From the NCBI GenBank assembly GCA_028818225.1, contig JAPPOG010000053.1:1-64000 (forward strand): a stretch of 64,000 bases of DNA, written 5' to 3'. The notes below the pieces were generated by a model that saw nothing but the letters and a program-made list of their open reading frames with translations, searched no databases and was not told the origin of the DNA. This DNA is from Gammaproteobacteria bacterium. Lineage in GTDB: Bacteria > Pseudomonadota > Gammaproteobacteria > Pseudomonadales > Pseudohongiellaceae. Position 1 is the stretch's first letter, and every line of letters starts with the position of its first letter. The translations under genes and the position numbers were made by a program. Of the stretch, positions 33,635-44,539 are shown one piece after another.

Positions 33635-34426
33635 ATGGATCACCATGCAGACAAGCCTTTGCAAGTTGCGGGCAAGAAATATCAATCACGCCTGATTATT
33701 GGCAGCGGGAAATACCAGAATTTCGATCAAAACCTGGCTGCACTTGAAGCCAGTGGCGCCGAAATGATTACGGTCGCAATTCGTCGAGTTAATCTGGGTC
33801 AAAATGCCGATGAGCCCAGTCTGTTGGATGTTATTTCTCCCGCTAAATTCACTATCCTGCCCAACACTGCAGGCTGCTATTCGGCTGATGATGCTGTTCG
33901 TACCTGTCGTATGGCGCGCGAGCTTCTCGATGGCCATAAGCTCGTCAAGCTGGAAGTATTGGGTGATCAGACTACCCTTTACCCGAATGTCACTGAAACG
34001 CTGGCCGCCGCCGAAACGCTGGTAAAAGAGGACTTCGATGTAATGGTTTATACCAGCGATGATCCACTTGTGGCGAAACGCCTGGAAGAAATTGGTTGCG
34101 TGGCAGTTATGCCATTAGGTGCCCCTATCGGTTCCGGATTGGGAATTCGCAATCCCTGCAATATCCGGCTAATTCTGGAAAAAGCATCAGTGCCGATAAT
34201 TGTCGATGCCGGTGTAGGCACGGCATCCGATGCTTCCATTGCCATGGAACTGGGTTGTGATGGGGTATTAATGAATACGGCTATTGCGGAAGCACAAAAG
34301 CCAGTGCTAATGGCATCAGCAATGAAGAAAGCAGTCGAATCCGGCAGGGAAGCCTTTCTCGCTGGGAGAATGCCGCGACGGCTTTATGCCAGCGCCTCGT
34401 CACCCATCGATGGTACTTTCTTCTAG
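33635..34426 (+). CDS. thiG: Thiazole synthase ThiG
   Basis: ThiG condenses 1-deoxyxylulose-5-phosphate, dehydroglycine and ThiS thiocarboxylate to the thiamine thiazole phosphate. The 263-residue TIM-barrel protein has [55 protein letters not shown] with the Schiff-base lysine, and [13 protein letters not shown] plus [12 protein letters not shown] in the phosphate site. It is coupled with thiS upstream and trmB downstream (28 bases), the arrangement also known from Pseudomonas. Confidence 0.96.
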   Translation: MDHHADKPLQVAGKKYQSRLIIGSGKYQNFDQNLAALEASGAEMITVAIRRVNLGQNADEPSLLDVISPAKFTILPNTAGCYSADDAVRTCRMARELLDGHKLVKLEVLGDQTTLYPNVTETLAAAETLVKEDFDVMVYTSDDPLVAKRLEEIGCVAVMPLGAPIGSGLGIRNPCNIRLILEKASVPIIVDAGVGTASDASIAMELGCDGVLMNTAIAEAQKPVLMASAMKKAVESGREAFLAGRMPRRLYASASSPIDGTFF

Positions 34427-34454
34427 CGTGTTACCCACTTCAAGCTGAGCCGCT

Positions 34455-35150
34455 GTGGCCACTGAATCTACTCAACATAAACGTCCGGTTCGCAGTTACG
34501 TGGTTCGGTCCGGGCGTCTTACTGACTCGCAACGCAAAGCTATCGATGCCCATTGGGACAGGCATGTCATTGATTTTAACAATCAACCCTTAGATTTAGA
34601 GACACTATTTACCCTTCCGGCACCGCTAATCCTGGAAATCGGCTTCGGCATGGGCGCATCGCTGCTGAGCATGGCCCAGCAAGATCCGCATACTAATTTT
34701 CTTGGCATTGAAGTGCATAAACCTGGATTGGGCAAAGTGCTGCATGAGATCGAGGCTAATGACCTGAGAAATCTCAAACTTATTTGTCACGACGCCAAAG
34801 ATGTTTTTGAGCATGGGCTCGGTGCTAGCTGCCTGGATCGCATAAACATATTTTTTCCCGATCCCTGGCCAAAGAAGCGCCACCATAAGCGCCGCCTGGT
34901 TCAATCTGATTTTGTCGAGCTGCTGTCAAGTAAACTCAAAACAGGCGCTGTTCTCCACCTGGCTACGGACTGGGAACCCTATGCCACACATATGCTGGAA
35001 GTACTGGAAGCAAGCCCGAATCTTGCTAACAAGTTAGGCGAGTGGAACTACTGGGAAAATCCAGAGCGGCCGCCAACCAAGTTCGAAGCTCGTGGCAAAC
35101 GCCTGGGACATGGAGTTTGGGACTTGCTGTTTGTTAAAACGGACAGTTAG
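34455..35150 (+). CDS. trmB: tRNA (guanine46-N7)-methyltransferase TrmB
   Basis: TrmB places N7-methylguanosine at position 46 of tRNA. The 231-residue protein starts at a GTG. The SAM-binding segment is LILEIGFGMGASLLSMA. NFLGIEVHKPGLGKVLHEI follows, then the tRNA-binding INIFFPDPWPKKRHHKRRLVQ and, near the C-terminus, RPPTKFEARGKRLGHGVWDL. All are TrmB hallmarks. The stop codon overlaps by four bases the end of the convergent YgjP-type gene. Confidence 0.96.
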   Translation: MATESTQHKRPVRSYVVRSGRLTDSQRKAIDAHWDRHVIDFNNQPLDLETLFTLPAPLILEIGFGMGASLLSMAQQDPHTNFLGIEVHKPGLGKVLHEIEANDLRNLKLICHDAKDVFEHGLGASCLDRINIFFPDPWPKKRHHKRRLVQSDFVELLSSKLKTGAVLHLATDWEPYATHMLEVLEASPNLANKLGEWNYWENPERPPTKFEARGKRLGHGVWDLLFVKTDS

Positions 35151-35881
35151 TCGAACCAGAAACGGTGCTCGTGAGCCTTTAACCAGTCGATGTAATGCAC
35201 ATAGTCAGGACAAATAGATCCTACTAGGTTCCAGTACTGGCGAGAGTGGTCCATGTGTATCATGTGGCAAACTTCATGGGTGATCATGTAGTCGATAATG
35301 CTGTAAGGAGCGAGCATGATCAGCCAGTTGTATTGAAGGATTCCCTGGGAAGTGCAATGACCCCATTTGGATTTCGTTTTACGCAGCTTTATTTCTTTGA
35401 TTTTTCTATCGACACCAAGGTATTTAGCCAATCCCCGTGCTCTGGGAATAATGTATTCACTGGCTTTATCGATTAAGTAGTCTTCCACCTGAACCCTGGC
35501 CTTGGCGGCGTTGAGCTTGTAACCCTGAATGATGAATTTGTCGCCATTTATAAGAATTCTTTGCTTGCGCCCTTCTTTAAAGACGATAGTCAGTTCCCTG
35601 GCGCGATAAAAAATCTTGCCTCCCTTCTCGATTTTGAGCGTCTCTCGCTCCAGCTGCAGCTCTTCCAGCAAGCGCTCCTGGATCCAGGCATGATTATTCT
35701 CAATAAACTCATCAACTTCGGCATTAGACGCTCCCCAGGGGCAGCGAACTACTACTTTTTGCTGCTTTATATAGAGCGCAAGGGTCTTGCGTTTGCTGCG
35801 TAATACTTCGCAATGGATAGGCTGACGGGGTTGTTTGCTTCCTGCGCCTATATTCAAATGTACAATTTTGGTTCTAGCCAT
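35147..35881 (-). CDS. YgjP/SprT-like zinc metallopeptidase (DUF45)
   Basis: A roughly 244-residue cytoplasmic protein of the YgjP (M48-like DUF45) family. The zinc site is in MITHEVCHMIHMDHSRQYW: HExxH followed five residues later by a third His. KWGHCTSQGILQYNWLIMLAP is the other family signature. The ATG at 35881 with AAGGA upstream is preferred over an in-frame TTG at 35902. The start overlaps the end of the upstream methyltransferase gene by 8 bases. The biological substrate is unknown; it was formerly annotated as a predicted metal-dependent hydrolase. Confidence 0.88.
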   Translation of the reverse strand: MARTKIVHLNIGAGSKQPRQPIHCEVLRSKRKTLALYIKQQKVVVRCPWGASNAEVDEFIENNHAWIQERLLEELQLERETLKIEKGGKIFYRARELTIVFKEGRKQRILINGDKFIIQGYKLNAAKARVQVEDYLIDKASEYIIPRARGLAKYLGVDRKIKEIKLRKTKSKWGHCTSQGILQYNWLIMLAPYSIIDYMITHEVCHMIHMDHSRQYWNLVGSICPDYVHYIDWLKAHEHRFWFD

Positions 35882-36443
35882 CTGGGCTTTGTTTCCTTGC
35901 AATAAGGCTCGCTACTGCTCTCTCTGGATCAGGTTTTACCCCTTCGAAATAATCGATCACTTCCCAGCCTTCAAAGGCATCAAGAAGCTCATTCTCTTTG
36001 AGAAGGTAGTCCGGATTCAAAGGCCTGCCAAATTTTGGCTGATGCACTGTGAATGTCTCGTAAAAGATCAGCCCAGCTTGAGTAATTACTTGTTTTATTG
36101 CCGGCAATAATGGCCGGTGCAGGTAATTAAAAACCAGAACTGCACCATAGTGCTTACCATCGAGTGGATTAGTACCCTCTTGCTCTAGATCGACTTCCCA
36201 AGCCTCATAGCTCGCAGTCAGTGAATTCTCACGCTTGAGTAGTTCGGCCGAGCACTCTACCTCGTCCAGCGCTGCTCGATTATTATCTGCGAATATTACT
36301 GCTATATTATTTTGCAGCAGCAATAAACCGTTTCTGCCATTTCCACAGGCTAAATCAAGCACCCCATGGTCACCAATCGTAGAATCAAACAGCGCTATGT
36401 TTTCCAGCAGAAGCTCAGAAGCGCTGGCGATTGAATGTGACAT
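35874..36443 (-). CDS. Class I SAM-dependent methyltransferase (TehB-like)
   Basis: A 189-residue Rossmann-fold methyltransferase. Motif I is HGVLDLACGNGRNGLLLL, then IAVIFADNNRAALDEVE in the SAM ribose-binding strand and YGAVLVFNYLHRPLLPAI as motif IV. The latter, with the following LIFYETFTVHQPKFGRP, resembles TehB-like tellurite-resistance methyltransferases and related small proteins. The substrate is unknown. It overlaps the YgjP-type gene by a few bases and is probably co-transcribed with it. Confidence 0.8.
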   Translation of the reverse strand: MSHSIASASELLLENIALFDSTIGDHGVLDLACGNGRNGLLLLQNNIAVIFADNNRAALDEVECSAELLKRENSLTASYEAWEVDLEQEGTNPLDGKHYGAVLVFNYLHRPLLPAIKQVITQAGLIFYETFTVHQPKFGRPLNPDYLLKENELLDAFEGWEVIDYFEGVKPDPERAVASLIARKQSPDG

Positions 36444-36603
36444 GAATTACCGGATAATACGCTGAAAGAATGCATCCAAAGCAATGCGTAAAATAAGTGA
36501 AAGTATTTCTCTGTACAACAATTTTTAAATAAAAATTTCCAAGCACTAGCGCATCGAATTGTTGCTGCTTAATGAACGTAAAAAATGACACTGATTTTAT
36601 TCC

Positions 36604-37344
36604 ATGTCTAACACCTTGCAACGCAAAGATAGGCTGTTTACTGAACATCGCTTACCTGGTGATTTTGTTTTCGATGAAAAAGTGGCGAATGTTTTTGAAG
36701 ACATGCTTAATCGATCTATACCAGGTTACAGCACGATTATTGCCATGATCGGCGTGCTGGCAGAGCGTTATTATCAAGAAAACACAGTCGTCTATGACCT
36801 GGGTTGTAGCCTCGGCGGCGCAAGCTTTTCGGTTTTACAACACTTAAAGGGCAAGCCTTGCACCATAGTAGCCATCGATAATTCTGCAGCTATGATGGAA
36901 AGACTCGAGTTGAAGAAGCAGCAATTTGGGGACGCTGGCGAACAGATTTTGTGTCAATGCGAAAGTATCCAGGAAAGCGTTATTCGCGATGCCTCCGTCG
37001 TAATACTCAATTTTACCTTACAGTTTCTTGCGATCGAAGAACGCGAGGCATTGATCGATAAAATCTATGAGGGTATGGCACCCGGGGGCGTACTCATAGT
37101 CTCGGAGAAAATTATATTTGCTGATGAGCATCTCAACGAGCTGCTCATTGATTCCTACCATCAGTTTAAAGAGAACATGGGTTACAGTAAGTTGGAAATT
37201 AGCCAGAAACGTACTGCCCTGGAAAATGTGCTAATTCCTGAAACATTGGAAGATCATAAAAAGAGAATCCTTGGAGCTAACTTTGGCTCTTTCGAAGTAT
37301 GGTTTCAGTGCTTCAATTTCGCCTCTATGATCGCTTTTAAGTAG
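36604..37344 (+). CDS. cmoA: Carboxy-S-adenosyl-L-methionine synthase CmoA
   Basis: CmoA makes carboxy-SAM from SAM and prephenate for wobble uridine modification (cmo5U34) of tRNA. The 246-residue protein shows FVFDEKVANVFEDMLNRSIPGY, the SAM site VYDLGCSLGGASFSVLQ, VAIDNSAAMMERL and NFTLQFLAIEEREALIDKIYEG. All are characteristic of CmoA. It is followed after 9 bases by cmoB, its pathway partner. The 160-base gap upstream is AT-rich and probably contains the promoter. Confidence 0.97.
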   Translation: MSNTLQRKDRLFTEHRLPGDFVFDEKVANVFEDMLNRSIPGYSTIIAMIGVLAERYYQENTVVYDLGCSLGGASFSVLQHLKGKPCTIVAIDNSAAMMERLELKKQQFGDAGEQILCQCESIQESVIRDASVVILNFTLQFLAIEEREALIDKIYEGMAPGGVLIVSEKIIFADEHLNELLIDSYHQFKENMGYSKLEISQKRTALENVLIPETLEDHKKRILGANFGSFEVWFQCFNFASMIAFK

Positions 37345-37353
37345 TCACTGCTT

Positions 37354-38313
37354 ATGGACTATAGTGACCTTCAGGACTCTCTCGCTGGCAGCAAGCTGGA
37401 AGCGCTGCTTGCGTTTTGTGACTCTAACTACCTTGATCAACTGACTCATGGTGACTTTCCTCGCTGGCGTCAGCATTTGTCTAAATTTCCCGCCATCAAC
37501 GTTGCTGATTATGACTTTAGCGAGACAGTCAGATTTGGCCATGCAGATGGCATAGACGCTGAGACCAGCGACATCCTGAAGCAGTTGCTATTGGATATGC
37601 TGCCCTGGCGCAAAGGCCCTTTTGAGGTGTTGGGCATTTTCATTGACAGCGAGTGGCGCTCGAATTTGAAATGGGCTCGGGTTAATAATCAAATAGCTTC
37701 TCTGGCAGGTAAGAAGGTTCTGGATGTAGGCTGCGGTAATGGTTATTACGGATTTCGAATGCTTGCACACGAACCTGAGCAGGTAATCGGAATCGACCCC
37801 CACCTCGCCTATGTCGCACAATTTTGGGCCTTAAAACAGTTCGTCCCCCACTTGCCCCTGGCGGTGCTGCCTTGCTCACTGGAGCAAGTTACAGAACCGC
37901 TACGTGGATTTGACACGGTTTTCTCAATGGGGGTTATTTATCACCGGCGCTCTCCCATCGATCATTTAAAACAATGCTATCAGTGCCTTGTTCCAGGTGG
38001 GCAACTTGTGCTGGAAACCCTCTATGTGGATGGGCCTGCTGGTTACTCTTTAATTCCGGCAAAAAAGTATGCTCGCATGTCGAACGTCTGGTTCATACCC
38101 AGCATCGGTACCCTTGAACAATGGTTATTTCGCTGTGGCTTTTCGAATATAGAAGTTATCGACGAATCAATGACTACTTCCGACGAACAACGCAAGACAG
38201 CATGGATGCCTTTTGAATCTTTCGAAGATGCTATCGATAAAACAGAGCCAACAAAAACAATAGAAGGATCGCCCGCCCCCAAAAGGGTTGTTATATTGGC
38301 AACCTCTTCTTAA
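37354..38313 (+). CDS. cmoB: tRNA U34 carboxymethyltransferase CmoB
   Basis: CmoB transfers the carboxymethyl group of carboxy-SAM to 5-hydroxyuridine-34 in tRNA. The 319-residue length is normal. Signatures are LLPWRKGPFEVLGIFIDSEWRSNLKW (residues about 87-112), the cofactor site VLDVGCGNGYYGFRMLAHEP, VIGIDPHLAYVAQFWALK, FSMGVIYHRRSPIDHLKQ and LVLETLYVDG. It is second in the cmoA-cmoB operon. Downstream is a 219-base gap with RAYT-associated repeats. Confidence 0.97.
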   Translation: MDYSDLQDSLAGSKLEALLAFCDSNYLDQLTHGDFPRWRQHLSKFPAINVADYDFSETVRFGHADGIDAETSDILKQLLLDMLPWRKGPFEVLGIFIDSEWRSNLKWARVNNQIASLAGKKVLDVGCGNGYYGFRMLAHEPEQVIGIDPHLAYVAQFWALKQFVPHLPLAVLPCSLEQVTEPLRGFDTVFSMGVIYHRRSPIDHLKQCYQCLVPGGQLVLETLYVDGPAGYSLIPAKKYARMSNVWFIPSIGTLEQWLFRCGFSNIEVIDESMTTSDEQRKTAWMPFESFEDAIDKTEPTKTIEGSPAPKRVVILATSS

Positions 38314-38318
38314 CACTC

Positions 38319-38336
38319 AAAAGGGGTCAAGCCTCC
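38319..38336 (+). repeat. RAYT-associated short repeat, copy 1
   Basis: AAAAGGGGTCAAGCCTCC lies 6 bases after the cmoB stop. It resembles the GGGGTCA-type sequences that often flank REP-associated tyrosine transposase genes. A second, similar copy lies 164 bases on, just before the transposase-like gene. Confidence 0.45.
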
Positions 38337-38482
38337 TTCATTTTCAGCGCAAACTAATTGCAATTGCAGTGACACAATTCACCTTTAAACACTGTATTTT
38401 GCGACTTGAAACAAAAACACTTGTATCGGCCTTAATTGAGTTGACGCACTTACCTAATTGCGCTAGTTATAAGATTAGATCC

Positions 38483-38500
38483 TTAAAGGGTCAGCTCTAA
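38483..38500 (+). repeat. RAYT-associated short repeat, copy 2
   Basis: TTAAAGGGTCAGCTCTAA, similar to the copy at 38319, ends about 30 bases before the ATG of the transposase-like gene. The shared core is AAAGGG(G)TCA(A)GC followed by a pyrimidine-rich stretch. Confidence 0.45.
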
Positions 38501-38532
38501 TTCTATCCATGCAAAACAATAGAGAATAAAAG

Positions 38533-39501
38533 ATGGCCAGACCTCTTCGAATTGAATATCCAGACGCGGTATATCATGTTTCAAATTATGGTTTGGATAA
38601 TCAACGCGTATTCCCATCCGCAAAGTACTTCGATGCCTTCCTTGAAGGACTCGGTGAAACCTGTGCACGGCTGAATGTAGAAGTGCATGCCTTCTGTTTG
38701 CTGCGCGATCAATACCACTTGGTTATCAAGACACCTGAAGCGAATCTTTCGAGATTCATGCGCCAGGTTGATGGCTTATACACACAACAATACCAGCGTA
38801 TGAAGAGGAGCGATGGCTCACTATTTAAAGGCAGGTATAAAGCGGTTCTTATTCAAGCTGAAAACTATTTGCTGCCACTTTCTCGCTATATTCATGCAAA
38901 AGTTAAATCTTCGGAATTGAATAGCTACCCCTATTGTAGTTATACCTATTTTACTCGTAAGTCCAAGCCCCCAATCTGGTTTAATCGTGATGACACCTTG
39001 AAACAGTTAAAGGTAGCTGCAGCAAAGCGTGCCAACGCCTATAAAAAATATGTTGCTGCTGGAGTCGATGAGGAAACTGCCCATTTTTATGGCAAGAAAA
39101 ATCTTTCTTCCATTATGGGTGATAGCAAGTTCAAGAAAGCAGCTCAAAGAAAGAGGTCCGCCACCTCTATGCGTGGCGTTTCGCGAGGAGCAAATGCAAA
39201 GTGGCGTCCTTCCTGTAAACAAATTATTACAGCGGTTGCGAAACAGTTTAAAGTGTCCGAGGCCAGCATCTACAAAGCAGCCCGCGGGCCTGGTTCAAAA
39301 AATGTTCCACGCTGGGTCGCCATGTATCTTTGCCAAGAGCTCTCGGCGGTGACTCTCCAGGCCATTGCCAAGTTGTTTAAGCTTAAGCGCTACGGTACGG
39401 TTTCAACTACCGTCGGTAAGCTAAAGAAGGAATTTGACGAAAATCCAAAGGTATTGGCCGCAACTGAAAAATTGGCGAGGCAATTTAGCCGGGGCAAATA
39501 A
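38533..39501 (+). CDS. REP-associated tyrosine transposase-like protein (RAYT, Y1_Tnp) with altered HUH motif
   Basis: A 322-residue protein. Its N-terminal 170 residues are of the IS200-like Y1 transposase/RAYT type: RPLRIEYPDAVYHVSNYG, HAFCLLRDQYHLVIKTPEANL, LFKGRYKAVLI, LSRYIHAKV. In typical members the second segment reads NHYHLLIETP with an HUH metal site and the last YIHLNP; here the first His is Gln (QYH) and N-P is lost. The C-terminus (about 225-300) resembles a DnaA-type DNA-binding helix-turn-helix (KQIITAVAKQFKVSEASIYKAARG). No mobile-element ends or target duplication were found. This suggests a domesticated or catalytically weakened single-copy gene. A strong terminator follows. 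Confidence 0.85.
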   Translation: MARPLRIEYPDAVYHVSNYGLDNQRVFPSAKYFDAFLEGLGETCARLNVEVHAFCLLRDQYHLVIKTPEANLSRFMRQVDGLYTQQYQRMKRSDGSLFKGRYKAVLIQAENYLLPLSRYIHAKVKSSELNSYPYCSYTYFTRKSKPPIWFNRDDTLKQLKVAAAKRANAYKKYVAAGVDEETAHFYGKKNLSSIMGDSKFKKAAQRKRSATSMRGVSRGANAKWRPSCKQIITAVAKQFKVSEASIYKAARGPGSKNVPRWVAMYLCQELSAVTLQAIAKLFKLKRYGTVSTTVGKLKKEFDENPKVLAATEKLARQFSRGK

Positions 39502-39516
39502 GGATTTCGAAAGCAC

Positions 39517-39559
39517 AAAAAAGCCGGTGCGTTCCCATTGAATGCACCGGCTTTTTTTT
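39517..39559. terminator. Bidirectional intrinsic terminator between RAYT-like gene and rpmG
   Basis: AAAAAAGCCGGTGC pairs with GCACCGGCTTTTTTTT across a 13-base loop. Runs of A on the left and T on the right let it work on both strands. It ends both the RAYT-like transcript and the convergent rpmB-rpmG operon, whose stop codon is 11 bases away. Confidence 0.92.
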
Positions 39560-39569
39560 ACTGCAAAAA

Positions 39570-39725
39570 TTACTTAATTTTCGATTCTTTGTAGATCACA
39601 TGTTTGCGAACAACGGGATCAAATTTCTTGATCTCCATCTTGTCCGGCATGGTTCGCTTGTTCTTGTCTGTCGTATAGTAGTGACCAGTGCCTGCACTTG
39701 AAACCAGTTTAATTTTATCTCTCAT
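39570..39725 (-). CDS. rpmG: 50S ribosomal protein L33
   Basis: Ribosomal protein L33 of 51 residues. It begins [19 protein letters not shown] and contains [22 protein letters not shown], the standard gammaproteobacterial sequence. It has no cysteines, so it is the zinc-independent form. The gene follows rpmB on the same strand, with 22 bases between them, and GGGAGCG lies ahead of the ATG. It ends next to the bidirectional terminator. Confidence 0.97.
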   Translation of the reverse strand: MRDKIKLVSSAGTGHYYTTDKNKRTMPDKMEIKKFDPVVRKHVIYKESKIK

Positions 39726-39747
39726 GATTCGCTCCCTACTCTGTCGA

Positions 39748-39984
39748 TTAGACCTGGACGCCCTTTGCGCGAATGTCGGCTAGTACGACGTCAATGCCTA
39801 ACTTGTCGATGATCCTCATTCCTTTGGTAGACACGCGCAACTTCACGAATCGTTTCTCAGACTCTACCCAGAATCGGTGAGTGTGGATGTTTGGCGAGAA
39901 TCGACGCCGCGTTTTATTGTGTGCGTGTGAAACATTGTTTCCTGTAACCGGCTTCTTGCCCGTTACCATACAAACCCTAGACAT
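39748..39984 (-). CDS. rpmB: 50S ribosomal protein L28
   Basis: Ribosomal protein L28 of 78 residues, the usual length. Features are [38 protein letters not shown], and [20 protein letters not shown]. It is the first gene of the rpmB-rpmG operon, with a strong predicted promoter about 90 bases upstream. Confidence 0.98.
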   Translation of the reverse strand: MSRVCMVTGKKPVTGNNVSHAHNKTRRRFSPNIHTHRFWVESEKRFVKLRVSTKGMRIIDKLGIDVVLADIRAKGVQV

Positions 39985-40073
39985 TGTTCTGCCTCGTACT
40001 TTTGAATACTTTGACTTGCTCGACCCCGGGGAGGAATTTGCGTCTTCTGCCAGGGCCCAAAAAAGAGCTGCGT

Positions 40074-40102
40074 TTTATACCAGAACACCCTTGCAATAGC
40101 AA
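40074..40102 (-). promoter_or_regulatory. Predicted sigma-70 promoter for rpmB-rpmG
   Basis: On the minus strand, -35 TTGCTA (40097-40102), a 17-base spacer and -10 TATAAA (40074-40079) are well placed. The -10 is followed by ACGCAGC, a moderately GC-containing discriminator. The leader to rpmB is about 85 bases. Confidence 0.65.
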
Positions 40103-40170
40103 GGCAGTCGCAGCCTTCATCCAGGTTGGGCAGATGGGCTGCACCCCTTTGTTTACGGTAATTTCAGACC

Positions 40171-40845
40171 TCATAGCAAGGCTCGTTCGGTCATAGAAGT
40201 GACTTCATTTTGCCCTACAACCAGATGATCCAGAACCCGCACATCGATCGCTGCTAATGCGCGCTTCAATTTTGCCGTGATGGCGATATCTGCCTGACTT
40301 GGTTCGGCAACTCCGGATGGGTGGTTGTGGGCCAGAATGATGGCCGCTGCATTATGCTGCAAGCAGCGTTTGATGACTTCTCGCGGGTACACTGCGGCGC
40401 CATCAATGGTACCTTTGAAGAGCTCCTCAAAAGCCAAGACCTGATTTTGGGTATTGAGAAATATGCCGCAAAACACTTCGATTTCGTATCGATAGAATTT
40501 ACGCTGCAAAAACTCCCGGGCCGAGGACGTATTAGTAAGCCCTTCCTTACCTTTAATTTCCCTTATTTTAAGCCTTAAGCCAAGTTCATGTATCGCATGG
40601 AATTTGCAAATCTTGGCTACCCCCATGCCGGGAATTTGCTCCAGTTCGCTGGATTTTGCAGTGACGATGGCGAGCGGATTACCGAATTGGCGCAACAACG
40701 CATGCCCCAAGTCCAGTGCCGATTGGCGCTGATGACCAGAAGTGAGAATTACCGCCAGCAATTCCGCGTCAGACAGGGAGGCGACACCGAAAGCCTGCAT
40801 CTTTTCCCTTGGCCTTTCTGCTTTCGGCCAGGTTCTTAGGGTCAT
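40171..40845 (-). CDS. radC: RadC family JAB-domain protein
   Basis: RadC (YicR, DUF2466) has a helix-hairpin-helix region and a JAB1/MPN-like metalloprotease domain. The motif NHPSGVAEPSQADIAIT with the upstream glutamate and HNHPSG core is intact (ILAHNHPSG). The N-terminus RTWPKAERPREKMQAFGVASLSDAELLAVIL fits a start at the ATG at 40845 (224 residues); an in-frame start at 40965 would add 40 unrelated residues. Despite its name, a DNA-repair role is not established for the family. It is divergent from coaBC, as in many Gammaproteobacteria. Confidence 0.94.
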   Translation of the reverse strand: MTLRTWPKAERPREKMQAFGVASLSDAELLAVILTSGHQRQSALDLGHALLRQFGNPLAIVTAKSSELEQIPGMGVAKICKFHAIHELGLRLKIREIKGKEGLTNTSSAREFLQRKFYRYEIEVFCGIFLNTQNQVLAFEELFKGTIDGAAVYPREVIKRCLQHNAAAIILAHNHPSGVAEPSQADIAITAKLKRALAAIDVRVLDHLVVGQNEVTSMTERALL

Positions 40846-40987
40846 AGTGAAATCACCGCTTGCAATATGGTTTATCAGCCTAGTCGAGAAGCTGGCAATG
40901 GCCCAATTTACGGGCAAATTGCGTCCGTTCAGGTGAGCTGCTAGTCTACCCCTCCTTGTTACCATGCCCTATTTTTCAATGGTTTCC

Positions 40988-42175
40988 ATGTTAAGCCTCA
41001 CTAACAAACGCATACTTCTGGGTATTACTGGTGGAATCGCCGCCTACAAGTGTGCCGAGCTAACCAGGCTCTTCGCCAAGGCGGGCGCTGAAGTGCGCGT
41101 GGCCATGACCCAGGCAGCCACAGAATTTATTACACCTTTAACCATGCAGGCGCTGTCAGGTAATCGCGTGTCATTAGACTTACTCGACACTGAGGCCGAA
41201 GCAGCCATGGGGCACATAGAGCTGGCGCGTTGGGCAGATCTGGTTTTAGTCGCCCCCGCAACGGCTGACTTTATCGCCCGGGTAACGCACGGACAGGCAG
41301 ACGATATTCTTTCCACTTTAGTGCTTGCGACCAACGCCCCAATTGCCCTGGCGCCTGCGATGAATCAGGCCATGTGGGCAGATACCGGAACCCAATCAAA
41401 CCTGCGTTCATTGCGCGAACGCGGCTTTCATATTTTCGGTCCGGGAGAAGGCGCGCAGGCCTGCGGCGATATCGGCCTCGGTCGCATGTTAGAACCCGAG
41501 CAATTAATAGAACATAGTGCCGCTCTTTTTGAAGTAGGCGAGCTCGCCGGACTGCGCTTTGTTATAACCGGTGGGCCAACCCGCGAAGCGATTGATCCGG
41601 TCCGCTTCATTACCAACCATAGTTCGGGAAAGATGGCTTATGCCCTGGCCCAGGAAGCTGCCGCTGCCGGTGCACAGGTTACACTCATTAGTGGTCGTGT
41701 TAATTTGTCAGCGCCCGAGACTGTTCGAACGCTGGATGTTGAGAGTGCTGAAGACATGTTAACTGCGGTGATGGAGAACATCAGTGATGCCAGTGTCTTT
41801 ATTGGAGTGGCGGCTGTCGCTGATTATCGGCCGAGGTTGCAAGCTGAAGAGAAGATAAAGAAAGATGGAGAAAATTTAACACTCGAGTTAGTAAAGAATC
41901 CCGACATTATTAGTGAAGTCGCAAAGCTCGAACCCAAACCTTTTGTAGTTGGCTTCGCAGCAGAAACTAATTCCATTGTCGAAAACGGAAAAGAAAAATT
42001 GGATAAGAAAAACTTGGATTTATTATTTGCGAACAATGCGACGGAAACATTCAACAGTGACTCTATCTCCGTTACGGCGATTACTCCGGACAATGAATTT
42101 GAGTTGGCAACAGCAAATAAAAATGTTGTCGCCAGAGAAATGCTTAAACTCATAGCAGAAAAAGTTAAGGGCTAA
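40988..42175 (+). CDS. coaBC: Bifunctional phosphopantothenoylcysteine decarboxylase/phosphopantothenate-cysteine ligase CoaBC
   Basis: CoaBC (Dfp) makes 4'-phosphopantetheine from phosphopantothenate and cysteine in coenzyme A synthesis. The N-terminal flavodomain shows RILLGITGGIAAYKCAELTR, the CoaC motif LAPAMNQAMW and CGDIGLGRM. The CoaB half starts at FVITGGPTREAIDPVRFITN and contains NHSSGKMAYALA and a late VKNPDII lysine region. The ATG at 40988 gives 395 residues; two upstream in-frame ATGs (40964, 40979) add residues not usual in the family. The next gene is algC, 9 bases away; dut, often found here, is missing. Confidence 0.96.
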   Translation: MLSLTNKRILLGITGGIAAYKCAELTRLFAKAGAEVRVAMTQAATEFITPLTMQALSGNRVSLDLLDTEAEAAMGHIELARWADLVLVAPATADFIARVTHGQADDILSTLVLATNAPIALAPAMNQAMWADTGTQSNLRSLRERGFHIFGPGEGAQACGDIGLGRMLEPEQLIEHSAALFEVGELAGLRFVITGGPTREAIDPVRFITNHSSGKMAYALAQEAAAAGAQVTLISGRVNLSAPETVRTLDVESAEDMLTAVMENISDASVFIGVAAVADYRPRLQAEEKIKKDGENLTLELVKNPDIISEVAKLEPKPFVVGFAAETNSIVENGKEKLDKKNLDLLFANNATETFNSDSISVTAITPDNEFELATANKNVVAREMLKLIAEKVKG

Positions 42176-42184
42176 GTCAGTAGT

Positions 42185-44508
<2,324 letters not shown>

Positions 44509-44539
44509 CAGTTACTTCAGGAACGGGAATAAATTCTCG

